NCBI GenBank assembly: GCA_964463255.1
Contig: CAYXBC010000066.1
Coordinates: 1 to 14,890, forward strand
From: CAJBLF01 sp964463255
GTDB taxonomy: Bacteria; Patescibacteriota; Gracilibacteria; Absconditabacterales; Absconditicoccaceae
Length of the DNA stretch: 14,890 nucleotides
Reading direction: 5' to 3'
Made by a program: the position numbers and the translations under genes. The notes beneath the pieces were generated by a model. That model was given only the letters and a program-made list of their open reading frames with translations. It searched no databases and was not told the origin of the DNA. Shown here one piece after another: positions 6,158-14,823 of this stretch (position 1 is the first letter of the stretch; the number at the start of each line of letters is the position of its first letter).

Positions 6158-7153
6158 TTATCCAAAGATATTTTGTCCTACGAGATGATTGGTATTCTTT
6201 ATCTCTTGATGGGATTTTTCAACGAGATCCTCAAGGGTGAAAGTAATCTCTTCACCTTCGATAAAGAGCTTTTTGAAATGCATAAAATAAAGGAAAATCA
6301 GCATAGTCATTCTTACATCATTTTTGCAATATCTTTTGAATTCTTCTAATGCTTCAAGATCATTCTCTTCTATATATTTCTTATATAAGATTTCTCATTC
6401 TGCTCATGAAGTCAGAGTCTTGGTGACATTGACCAATGCCTCTGCGATTTTGTTGAGTCAGAGTCTCTTGCCTGTCATCGCTCGCACAAATAAGAAAAGA
6501 TCGATACTTTTCTCATTGATGTGTTTGATATCTTCATCACTTCATCCTACGTTATATACGGAAACCATATTATCGAATGCAATGCTATTGAATCCCACGA
6601 TATATCCGTCGAAATCAAGCATCTTCTGCACAAAATCCTTGAGTCATTCCTGATCGACGTATTCATACATCATCTTGTTTCCTCCCGTCGGATACATGGC
6701 ATAGGCAAGAAGGAATTTGGTCTCCTTGAGATTCTGGATATTAGTATCAGTCTCGATATCGTATACCATATAATTCTTTCATCAGATAGTCGAATATTTG
6801 CCAGTATGGAATTCATCAAGAAGTATCTGTTCGATTGATTTTTGTCAGATAATTTTTTCTTTCTTGAGGATAAAATTCTTCACCATAGCATGGAAATCTC
6901 TTTTATCTTGTTCATTGAGCAATACTTGGATTTTTTCTTTTTCATCCATGAGAACATAGTCTTCATGCATATTTTGGAATCTGAAGACGAAATCTCATCT
7001 GGAGATATAATAGATTTCATCTCCTTCCTTGAATATCTTCTTGAAAAGATCGATTGCTGTCATACAACGCTCTTTTTTGAGGATGCCGTAGAAATTACTG
7101 ACAAAATTATTCTGGACCGTTTTGAGTTCATCAAGCGTGAATCTTTTGTACAT
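6158..7153 (-). CDS. DEDDy-type 3'-5' exonuclease-like protein (RNase H fold)
   Basis: A 331-aa protein. From about residue 128 it matches the DnaQ/PolB-exonuclease-like RNase H fold: Exo I is MVYDIETD (Asp132, Glu134), Exo II is GFNSIAFDN (about 187-195, with Asp194), and Exo III is YCKNDV (Tyr275, Asp279), the YxxxD arrangement of the DEDDy group. The stretch SIDLFLFVRAMTGKRLGLNKIA between Exo II and III is also typical. The N-terminal 120 residues are a separate charged helical region of unknown role. No polymerase domain is attached, so it is likely a stand-alone nuclease acting in repair or RNA processing. Nine UGA codons are read as Gly; under the standard code the gene is shattered and spurious frames appear on the plus strand. 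It begins 28 bp after the 728-aa gene, suggesting one transcript. Confidence 0.85.
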
Positions 7154-7181
7154 ATCCGGAAACTAATATGCTAAATTAATA

Positions 7182-9368
7182 TTATTTTACTCAGAAGAGT
7201 TGCTGATAATTCTGCCATGCAGTGAAATCTTCGTTTTTGATGGCAGTCAACGGGTCTACGACAAAAGCATCTATAACTTTTTGGTTCGCTGCATCAAGGA
7301 GTAAATTCAGATTCTGTACCATATAAGGCTTATTTTGATTCGTGAGTATGTCCTTGAAATACCGTGGACCTAATGCATTGGTTTTCAGAGTATAATTAAC
7401 TATGAAATTGATTCATCAGACCGTGAGATCTACAAGAATGATTCATCCACTATTAGCGATATCATTGCTTTTTATGCCCATATATTGTTGGATCCTCTCA
7501 AAGACGAGAATGGCATCCGTAGTGCCTTCATGTCCCTGGAGAGAAGGAATCTCATAATTAAGGATGGCGGCGATAGAATCCATGATGGAATAGTTGTCGG
7601 CTACGATAGTGCTATATGAGGATTTGATAGCATTCTCCAATAGTTTATCCGAGATAATAACACTTTCCAGGCCATTATTTTTGATTCCGAATTCATAACG
7701 CATGCTATTTTTCTCCACTATCGATGCAGTAGGGCTGCATGAAACGACAGAAATATTTTTTATATCTTTCAGGACAGGACAGAAATCAGTAGAGATGGTG
7801 GGATTTGTCTGTTCATAGAATACGAGATTCTTTGAAATATATGAATACAGCTCTCCGATAGAGAAATCCTGTATTACAAGAATACTTTTGATGACATTAT
7901 TCATTTCGGGTTTATCCTGGAGCTCGATGGTTTTCACGATAAGCATATCGTTCTTATATTCCATGATGATATGGGCTTTGAGCGTCTTACTGGTAGTGCT
8001 AGTAGTGTTGGAAAATGAAGGAAACTTCATATACGCCATGAGATCGATGGTGGTTTCCGAAATACTCTGTCTTTCTACGGTGATATACGGGATGTTCTGC
8101 AATTGTTTTTGGATTTTTTCTGCTGGAGAAAGTGTGATGATGCTTCATCCGGTCATTCACTGTTGGCGTATGAGAGAGGTATTTTGTATCTGGCTCAGAA
8201 GTCATGAAAGGCCTAGCATAGCATCTCAGGCATTGAGACTATTGATATTGGAAAGCAGGGGAGTAAGCTTGCCGATTCATACATTCTGGCTGACTTTGGT
8301 TGTCTGATACGCTATCTTTTCTATCGTCGAAGCAAGATAATTATTATTGAACCGGTAGATTTCATCCTTGTAAAATATATCGATATTATTTTTTTTGAGT
8401 AGTTCATTGATGAAATCAAGATATATAGTGATCTTGTAGGTGTCCGTCCTATTTGCGAGGAAATCCTGATAGATTTGCTGTTGGTAGGAAAGTAGCTTAT
8501 ACTCATTGAGTATAGGGTCCTTATAGCTAGATTTATCGAAAGATTGACCATCCAATCATTTCTGGATCTCCATAAAAAGCGTCGTTCTTTTAAATTCTTC
8601 TTCATAGGTCTTTCCACATGCAATGAAGAGTTCTCCCATAATATCGCTTTGATCATCAGCATACAGCGAATATTTGGATAATCATTCGCACATTTTCTGT
8701 TTGTATGTAGCTATGCCCTTTATGGAATTAAATATCCTCTTGAGTCAGGGATAATCCGAACTGAGCTTGAATATGAAAAAACTTTCTATGAAGTCATTCA
8801 GATAATAATAGCAGGTAGCAGATGATAGTTTGTTTTCGAAAAGACACGAAAGATTAAAATCATCTATGAGTGATGTACTGAGTGAGAGCGGTGTGCGTTC
8901 GAAAGGTTGGCTCACGGTTATCCTTTTGGTGAATACGAAAGCATTGATGAAATTTTCTAGTTCGCTGAGTTCATAGGTACCACCTGAGAAATAACTTATC
9001 GGCTGGATAGGGAGTGTTTTGTACATATAAAAATATCTCGGTGCAACAAATCATTTGTAGATAATGAGATTATCAACGGATTTTATAAATCATTGGTCGG
9101 TCTGAAAATCTCATTTGAGTATTTTGACCTGAAGGTCATTATTCTGGACGTCCTGCCTGAGAAATCTCTTGAATTCTGCTATCGATTTGATCTTCTGCAC
9201 CTGAAGGGCATCATTAGCCTGGAAGACATGGACGGTATCAGCATGGGAGATGATATTTTTGAAGAGAAAAAATCCAGCAATGAGCGCAACAAGAAAAATA
9301 AGATAATGGAAGGTAAAAAGCGATATCTTGGCATAAATCGGGATGATTTTTGTTTTAAGGGTATCCAT
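7182..9368 (-). CDS. Large membrane-anchored protein of unknown family, 728 aa
   Basis: The family is not recognised. A single hydrophobic helix near the N-terminus (about residues 18-37, LFTFHYLIFLVALIAGFFLF) follows a short basic tail, so the bulk is predicted to lie outside the membrane. The rest is rich in Tyr, Ser, Ile and Asn and contains a helical, glutamine-rich stretch (about 265-320) and a C-terminal half of apparent beta-strands. Six or so cysteines could form disulfides. Four open segments in the same frame are joined by 15 UGA codons read as Gly. The start at 9366-9368 lies about 37 bases downstream of a strong promoter. An assembly or surface-fibre role is conceivable, given its position upstream of a lipoprotein-containing run, but nothing in the sequence proves it. 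Confidence 0.82.
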
Positions 9369-9411
9369 GATGCTCGACGAACTTGCGATAAAGCTTTGTT
9401 CAGTGATGATA

Positions 9412-9440
9412 AGTATAGTGTTTTAGTTCCCATTTGTCAA
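9412..9440 (-). promoter_or_regulatory. Strong sigma70-type promoter for the 728-aa gene run
   Basis: On the minus strand TTGACA (9435-9440) and TATACT (9412-9417) are separated by exactly 17 bp. This is the best consensus match in the window. It lies back to back with the plus-strand promoter at 9455-9482. Confidence 0.8.
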
Positions 9441-9454
9441 AATAAACTTTCCCC

Positions 9455-9482
9455 TTGCAATTGTAGACGATTTTTTTATACA
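9455..9482 (+). promoter_or_regulatory. Promoter for the small lipoprotein gene
   Basis: TTGCAA (9455-9460) and TATACA (9477-9482) with a 16-bp spacer, giving a leader of about 36 nt before the ATG at 9525. A TATAAT at 9506-9511 lacks a matching -35. Confidence 0.55.
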
Positions 9483-9524
9483 GCGGGGGCAAGAATATTT
9501 TTTTATATAATTAAATGTGTTGCC

Positions 9525-9746
9525 ATGAAAAAATTACTCACTTTAGGCGCTTTGGTAGCTAGTGTTGCTATATTCGCAGGATGTATGAACAAACCTGCAG
9601 TAGTCGAAGACACTACAACTCCAGTAGTTGAAGTAGCTCCTACAGTAGAAGCGGTAACTGGTACAGAAACTCCAGCTGTTGAAGTAACTCCAGCTGTAGA
9701 TACAACTGCAACTCCAGCTCCAGCTCAAACACCTACAGCGCAATAA
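9525..9746 (+). CDS. Small Pro/Thr/Val-rich lipoprotein, 73 aa
   Basis: A short secreted lipoprotein. The signal peptide MKKLLTLGALVASVAIFAGC ends in a lipobox with the acylated Cys at residue 20. The mature part is about 54 residues of low-complexity TP/VE/PA repeats (for example TPAVEVTPAVDTT), likely disordered and acidic. No domain follows, so it may be a cell-surface spacer, an entericidin-like small lipoprotein or a remnant of a longer one. The start is the ATG at 9525, because the frame upstream lacks a signal and overlaps the opposite promoter. No UGA codons. A terminator follows about 40 bp after the stop. Confidence 0.85.
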   Translation: MKKLLTLGALVASVAIFAGCMNKPAVVEDTTTPVVEVAPTVEAVTGTETPAVEVTPAVDTTATPAPAQTPTAQ

Positions 9747-9788
9747 TTCCTATATACATAGGTTGAAATACGCTGACAAAGGAGTAGA

Positions 9789-9813
9789 AAGAGGATCGTA
9801 AGGTTCTCTTTTT
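9789..9813 (+). terminator. Intrinsic terminator after the small lipoprotein gene
   Basis: AAGAGGA (9789-9795) pairs with TTCTCTT (9804-9810), including one G-T pair, and is followed by T's to 9813. The next gene starts only 16 bp later, so that gene would depend on read-through or on an unseen promoter. Confidence 0.6.
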
Positions 9814-9829
9814 ATGTTTATCAAAAAAT

Positions 9830-10510
9830 ATGCGCTTAATCACCTACATACAGACACGCCACCAGATTTCCAGAAGGAAGTTCGTTGATTTCGTTAACCA
9901 AGGATATATTTCCATAAACAACAAAAAAATCACCTCCTATACCCAAGAGGTGATAGAGGGGGATAAGCTTAATATCAAAGCACCAAAACTTTCCATTGAA
10001 GAGATTATTCAGGAAAAACAGAAAGTACCGACGATTATCCTACTCAATAAGCCGGTTGGATATGTCGCTTCCAAATCCGATCCGCACAATAAAACTATTT
10101 ATGAGATATTGCCACCAGAATTTAATAATTATTATTATATCTGAAGACTGGATAAAGATTCTCATGGTTTACTCCTCTTGACTGATGATCCAGCGCTCGT
10201 AAACGAATACGAACACCCAAAATTTGCTATAGAGAAGGAGTATATCGTAGAACTTGATCTGGAATTAGATTCCAAAGATGTTCAGAGAGCACTCTCCGGA
10301 GTCAAGGATGAAGACGAGATACTCAGAGCCATAAGAATCACCAAAAACAAAAAGAAATATCATTACAACATCATCCTCAATGAATGAAAAAAAAGACATC
10401 TCCGCAGGATGTTCAAAACCATAGGATACCGCGTGATGGATCTCGAAAGGGTTCGTGAAGGGAAATATAGCTTAGGTGATGTGAAAACCGGTGAACGGAA
10501 AATAGTATAA
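9830..10510 (+). CDS. RsuA/RluB-family rRNA pseudouridine synthase
   Basis: A 226-aa enzyme predicted to isomerise a uridine of rRNA to pseudouridine. Residues 1-50 form an S4 RNA-binding domain (RRKFVDFVNQGYISINNKKI). The catalytic domain begins with TIILLNKPVGYVASKSD (68-84) and carries GRLDKDSHGLLLLTDD (105-120) with catalytic Asp108. The C-terminal signature NEGKKRHLRRMFKTIGYRV (184-202) and LERVREGKYSLGDVKTGE follow, as in RsuA/RluB/RluE. The two UGA codons are the Gly of GRLD and the Gly of NEGKKRH, both conserved in the family. The protein starts directly in the S4 domain. No Shine-Dalgarno is visible. It ends 4 bp from the convergent MazG-like gene with no hairpin between them. The precise target base cannot be told. 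Confidence 0.93.
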
Positions 10511-10514
10511 TAGA

Positions 10515-10832
10515 TTATTTTTTCTCTTTCTGATAATTATTTTTTTCTCTTTGTCTGTTTTTTTTCATCATGAGATCAAAACATTCATCTAGAGAAATGC
10601 CTTTGCTGTTGGCTAAACAGATGATTGCAAAAAGTTCATCTCCTATCTCAGTTTTGAGTCCTTGGAGATTTTTTCCGGTAGGAAAGGATTGATAGAGATC
10701 AAGCGCTTCTTCAATCTCTTTTTGCTCTTCGGACATCTTATCGAAGAGTTTTTCATCTTCCCGATATCCATCAGGATGCCTATGTACTCGTTCATTCACT
10801 TGCTGTTGCGCTCACGTGAGGGTCAGTGCCAT
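10515..10832 (-). CDS. MazG-like nucleotide pyrophosphohydrolase
   Basis: A 105-aa single-domain protein of the all-alpha NTP pyrophosphohydrolase (MazG-like) superfamily, whose members hydrolyse NTPs or dNTPs to NMP plus PPi and so clean the nucleotide pool. The metal-binding signature is seen as EEQKE (35-39) and EIGD (62-65), matching EExxE...ExxD. The helices ALDLYQSF and ELFAIICLANSKGI complete the core. The C-terminus is a highly charged Lys/Arg/Glu tail (about 90-105). One UGA (Gly7) lies near the N-terminus. If it were a stop, a GTG start at 10799 would be needed and the typical first helix (TGAQQQVNERV) would be lost. It is 23 bp after the preceding minus-strand gene, in a mutS-led operon. 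Confidence 0.85.
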
Positions 10833-10855
10833 AATGAAATGGTATGATATAAAGA

Positions 10856-11635
10856 TTATACTAATTCATGCTCACGTATGGTGGTCTCTGAATAATCATG
10901 TGGTGATTCCACTCTATGACCAGTAGTTGAATATCGCGTCTTCCATAATCATTGGCCATTGTTTATTTTGAGCATAATTGTACTGGTATTTGGGATGCTT
11001 CATCTAGTATAGAGTAGGGTATTGATGCGTTGCTGCTCTGTGATACTGAGGGATTCAATATTATCAAGATAGAGATAGAGATATTTTTTTCATGCATCCG
11101 CCATAAGTTCACCTATTCCGTTAGTCGTGATATCACTTTCAAAATCCAAAAGCCTTCTCATATATTCCTCATCAGGATTGGCTGCCAACAACGTTTTGAG
11201 CGATGTTGAATAATAATGCAGTATCTCTTCAAGCGTAGGTGCATTGGCAGCAATATATTGATTCCACTGCTCTCTACTTCCTGTTACTATGCTGTGTCTT
11301 CAGATAGCTTGGGTGACGATATCTCTTATATGCTTCGCTTGTGATTGTTTGAGATATTCTTTGAAAATGAAAAGCATGATATCATCATCTCATTTTTTCA
11401 TACAATTTATATAGAGGAGAGGTAGCTTTTTGTCCAAGACATCAGTAAGTTCCTGTTGTCGACGTGCTATCATAGTATTGGATACCATCTGTTCAAGTTT
11501 GATAAGATTATCAGGATTCCGACTCTTTCTTTCTGGTATTCCTATTTTTTCACGATCATATTCATATCAAGGACTGATCATGGTACATTGTGGTGAGTCG
11601 AGAAGTAGATTTACATAGAAACTATTTTTTGCCAT
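10856..11635 (-). CDS. Unrecognised 259-aa protein between mutS and the MazG-like gene
   Basis: The family is not firmly recognised. The frame contains six UGA codons read as Gly and ends in TAA. Visible features: a hydrophobic strand LPLLYINC (about residues 79-86), a helical middle, and LYLYLDNIES, which resembles a Walker-B strand (hydrophobics then D-x-x-E). The part after it (QQRINTLLYTRG, then TTGHRVESPHDYSETTI) vaguely recalls ORC/CDC6-like AAA ATPases found in bacterial islands, but there is no Walker A (GxxxxGKS/T) anywhere, so ATPase activity is doubtful. An in-frame upstream ATG (11651-11653) would add six residues and lies only 6 bp after the mutS stop. Tight spacing on both sides suggests co-expression with mutS and the MazG-like gene. 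Confidence 0.75.
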
Positions 11636-11659
11636 GGCACAGTGAAACCACATAAAGCA

Positions 11660-14404
11660 TTATTTCAATTCATCTTTGATCTTATCCAATAACTGCAGAG
11701 CTTGCAGAGGAGTGATATTGTTGAGATTATAACTTTCCAGCAAGGATTTTATTTTCTCATAAGCTAATCTGCTTTCGTTGGAAGATGAAATTTCAAAGTC
11801 CAAAGTTCAAAAATCTTTTTGTTGATTTTTTGATGCATCATGTGCAATCGGTCATTCGTAATTGTTTAAATGTTTCTTGGCTTGTTCTACGATAGTTGCA
11901 GGTATTCATGCGAGTTTTGCGACATCGAGACCATAGCTTTTGCTCGCTCATCCACGAACGATTTTTTTCATAAAGATAACTTCCTTGTCCGTCTCATAGA
12001 CGCTGACGGAAAAATTTTTCACGCCAGCTAAGGTGTTTTCCAGCTGGATCAATTCATGATAATGCGTCGCAATCAAGGTTTTGGCTCCGATAGTGGTGAC
12101 GAGATGTTCGAGTATCGCTTTGGTGAGAGCAAGACCATCATAAGTAGCAGTTCAGCGGCCGAGTTCATCGAAGATAATGAAACTGTCTTTGCTGGCATTA
12201 TTTAGAATATTTGCTACCTCTATCATTTCAGTCATGAACGTGGATTGGTTCTTGGCGATGATATCGCCGCTTCCTATACGAGCAAAAATAGCATCCACTA
12301 TTCCTAGTCTGCATTCCTTGGCAGGGACGAATAATCCACAATGCGCCATCAGGACGATCAAAGCATTTTGCCTCAGATACGTGGATTTACCTCACATATT
12401 CGGTCCTGTGATGATATGCAAAAATCCGTCATTATTTCATTGGTCATTGGTTATTGGTCATTGGTAATTAAGCTGTAGGTCGTTGGGGATGAATTGCTGA
12501 TCAAGAGGAAGATATTTTTCGATGACCGGATGTCTTCATTCGACGATGGTCAAACGTGATCAGGGGATAAATTCAGGTTTTGAGAAATGTTTTTCTTGGG
12601 ATAATAATGCCTGGGAGACAAAAAGGTCTAATCGAGCTATTTTTTCAGCAAGTTCATGGAGTCATTGTATACCTTCGGAGATTTTCTGCTGGGCTTGATG
12701 CAGAAGTTGAAATTCGAGCGTACGCAGATTATCTTTGGCTTTCAGAATATCAGTTTCTAGATTCTCAAGATAAGGAGAAGAATATCTCTGACCTCATTTC
12801 AGGGTATTTCTACGGACTATACTATATCTCTCTTTCCATACTCCATTTTCCACTCTCAACCCTCAATTCTCAAATCTCAACCCTCAATTCTCCATTTTTA
12901 ATCTTTCCTCCATTTTTTTTTCAAACATTTCGATGTCTTTATTTGTTACTTCGAGAAAATATCATTGGTTTATGATGAATCTCGCTTTGACGGTAGGTAT
13001 TCATGCTATTTGAGCCAATTCCTGCTGATACTGCATAAGGAGATCATCGCTATGATATGCTATCTTTCTGAGTTCATCAATCTGGTCCTGATATCCGTCG
13101 CGGATGAAATCGATATCATCATGGTATTCATCATCATTTTTCAGGATTTGTTCGAGATGGTTAAAGAGGTGCTGAACTGATCATCTAGACTCATCGGAGA
13201 GTCAGAGAGCAGTCAGTTCTTCAAGGAGGAAGGAATTTCCGAAAATTATCCTCAATGTCGCTCTGAGTTTGATAAAGGTATTGGGTAATGTTTTCTTGTA
13301 AAGAATACTACTTACGAGTTTAGGGATATCGCGCACATGACTCAGAAGCTGTCGTATGCGTTTAGTTTTGGCTTCCTTGTGGATGGTACCATCAGAAATC
13401 CGTTCTATGGTGTCATCGCTGCGATACTGATCAATCATATCTAATCTCCATTGCAATTGTGTAATATCCTTGATGGGATTTGTGAGGATATGGCGGAGAA
13501 GTCTTGAACCTCAGGACGTCTGGGTAGAATCGAGGATATGAAAAAGGCTATATCTTTCATTACCTTCATAGGTCGAAGTGAGTATTTCGAGATTTTTGAT
13601 AGTGACATCATCCAGGATGAGAAATTGGTGTTGGCTGTGAAAGGAAATTCTGGTGATATTGGCCAGAGCATGTTTCTGGGTATAGGTCAGATAAGAAAAT
13701 AACAAGGCAATCGTTTCCAATCTTCAGCTCTCGAGAGCTTTCCCATAACTAGCGCTTTGCTGCACATGAGTCAGGTGTACAAGGAATTTTTCCGGATCAG
13801 GAGGAAGGTCCCATAGGGAGATAAGACATTTGGAGCTGCGGGTAAGTGGCTCAGTGATGATATCCTTTTCCGGGAAGAGACTATCGAAGATGAGTTCTAT
13901 CGGTTTGATGGAAAGGATGAATTTCTGCATATCAGCGATATCAGGGAAACTCTTGGTTCGATATTCCCCTATGCTAAAATCGCCTCGAGCAAGATGATAG
14001 TTCTCTCCATTGGTGTGAGGCAGGAAAGTGACGGCCATGGTAGTGGTATACTCCTTTTTGGTCTCTTGGATATAGGTTCATGGAGTGATGATATTTACCA
14101 CTGCTCTTTCGACGATTTTTCCAGGAATAGGCTGACTTGTCTGCTCAGCGATAGCTATCTTATAGCCATTATTGACTAATTTAGTGATATATTTTTCAGC
14201 GCTATGATAGGGGATACCAGCCATAGGGACACTATGTTCTGAATTCTTATTTTTGCTCGTGAGGACGATATCAAGGATTTTGCTGCAGATTTTTGCATCT
14301 TCGAAAAAAGTCTCATAGAAATCACCCATGCGGAAAAACAGGATGCAATCAGGATGCTCTTTCTTGATATCGAGATATTGGATGATTGCGGGAGTAAAAG
14401 ACAT
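11660..14404 (-). CDS. mutS: DNA mismatch repair protein MutS
   Basis: A 914-aa MutS, slightly longer than usual. The mismatch-binding F-x-E is in FRMGDFYETF (Phe29, Glu31). The connector domain begins after IITPGT, the lever/clamp core has GSRLLRHILTNPI, and the clamp ends at RRNTLKGGQRY. The ATPase has Walker A TGPNMGGKST (about 667-676), FMTEM, Walker B FIIFDELGRGTATYDG (Asp746, Glu747), ATHYHEL and KSYGLDVAKLAGIP. A helical C-terminal tail follows. About 21 UGA codons are Gly, including the first Gly of MGGKS, the last Gly of DELGRG and the Gly of TPGT. Three heptanucleotide repeats lie in the gene, two as in-frame peptide insertions (near residue 510 and before Walker A) and one in the C-terminal linker. 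All-TAA termination. A weak promoter (TTGACT at 14456-14461 with TATACA at 14436-14441, spacer only 14 bp) may lie upstream. Confidence 0.97.
11792..11812 (+). repeat. mutS: Heptanucleotide repeat in mutS, 3 units (C-terminal linker)
   Basis: TTCAAAG, TCCAAAG and TTCAAAA in 7-bp register. In MutS this encodes part of the linker (KDFGTLDFE) between the ATPase domain and the C-terminal helices, with a UGA read as Gly inside it. Confidence 0.55.
12438..12465 (+). repeat. mutS: Heptanucleotide repeat in mutS, 4 units (before Walker A)
   Basis: CATTGGT repeated four times with one change (TATTGGT). On the coding strand it gives the segment NYQGPITNDQG just before the HIITGPNMGGKS strand, a place where MutS proteins normally have a short loop. 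Two UGA codons in or next to it become Gly. Confidence 0.75.
12839..12894 (+). repeat. mutS: Heptanucleotide repeat in mutS, 8 units (clamp region)
   Basis: Eight consecutive 7-mers of the form NNNTCMA (for example CTCTCAA, CCCTCAA). In the protein they give a 7-residue period, ENGGLRF then ENGGLRV, about residue 503-525, between YFLEVTNK and RYSIVRRNTL, where other MutS proteins need only a few residues. Two UGA codons occur in the repeat and are read as Gly; the standard code would make them stops. Confidence 0.85.
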
Positions 14405-14464
14405 GGTATACGAATAATAAATAATTAAGTGTTGTTGTATAAATAATCAGAAAAAAGTCAAGAA

Positions 14465-14488
14465 AGAAAAAGCCCCTAATACAGGGGC
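14465..14488 (-). terminator. Intrinsic terminator after the 80-aa gene
   Basis: On the minus strand GCCCCT (14483-14488 read backward) pairs with AGGGGC (14472-14477) over a 5-nt loop, followed by five T's (14467-14471). It separates the 80-aa gene from mutS. Confidence 0.88.
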
Positions 14489-14494
14489 AGAGAT

Positions 14495-14737
14495 TTAAGA
14501 TTTCAGATGATTGAAGTCATTATAAGCATCCTGAAGGATGTCGACAGTATTTTTACCCTTAGCTTTGTTGGCTATATTGGTAATTCTATTGGAAAGAGCA
14601 TTGTAACCCGGATGCTGGATTCTTAGTGTAGTGAACTGTCGTTTCAATTTGATGATCTCAGATTTCGCGATATATTGCTGTTGCATGAGCTTCGTGAAAT
14701 ATGACGAAGCATTCCTCAGAAAAGAATTGTTTCCCAT
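14495..14737 (-). CDS. Small basic hypothetical protein, 80 aa
   Basis: The family is not recognised. It is a basic, probably all-helical protein (for example YFTKLMQQQYIAKSEIIKLK) with no membrane segment, cysteine motif or signal peptide. The frame has no UGA and ends in TAA just ahead of a strong terminator, which supports it being a real, separately transcribed gene. The start is the only ATG in frame. Upstream, a TATTAT/TATACT-like box is visible on the minus strand near 14785-14795, but no clear -35. It is divergent from the probable transposase start at 14824. Size and charge would suit a nucleic-acid-binding role, but this is a guess. Confidence 0.7.
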   Translation of the reverse strand: MGNNSFLRNASSYFTKLMQQQYIAKSEIIKLKRQFTTLRIQHPGYNALSNRITNIANKAKGKNTVDILQDAYNDFNHLKS

Positions 14738-14763
14738 AACGTATGTGTTTGGTCAATTAAATT

Positions 14764-14790
14764 TTGAAAAGCGCCACTTGAGAGTATAAT
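14764..14790 (+). promoter_or_regulatory. Possible promoter of the partial transposase gene
   Basis: TTGAAA (14764-14769) and TATAAT (14785-14790), with a short 15-bp spacer. The left end of an insertion sequence may also lie around here, but I cannot place its inverted repeat without the right end. Confidence 0.35.
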
Positions 14791-14823
14791 ATAGGTATAA
14801 CCTTTATATTCTCGGCACTCATC

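Noticed and set aside
6324..7174. Three plus-strand open frames (6324-6653, 6521-6838, 6842-7174)
   Set aside because: They are antisense to the exonuclease-like gene, are Ser/Ile/Phe-rich with no motif, and disappear as candidates once UGA is read as Gly on the minus strand, where DIE, FNSIAFD and YCKND motifs appear.
9093..9524. Upstream extension of the small lipoprotein frame
   Set aside because: It is antisense to the start of the 728-aa gene and to both promoters, and would bury the signal peptide and lipobox in the middle of a protein.
12438..12894. CRISPR-like array in mutS
   Set aside because: The units are 7 bp with no spacers, and they are translated within a conserved gene.
12580..12975. 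Plus-strand 131-codon frame within mutS
   Set aside because: Antisense shadow of mutS. Its Leu/Ser-rich repeat region is the heptad array read from the other strand.
362..14404. Interpretation of the broken frames as pseudogenes or as selenocysteine/readthrough genes
   Set aside because: Too many genes are affected, the frames are otherwise intact, and UGA falls on conserved glycines rather than on Cys/Sec sites. Genome-wide recoding explains all cases at once.
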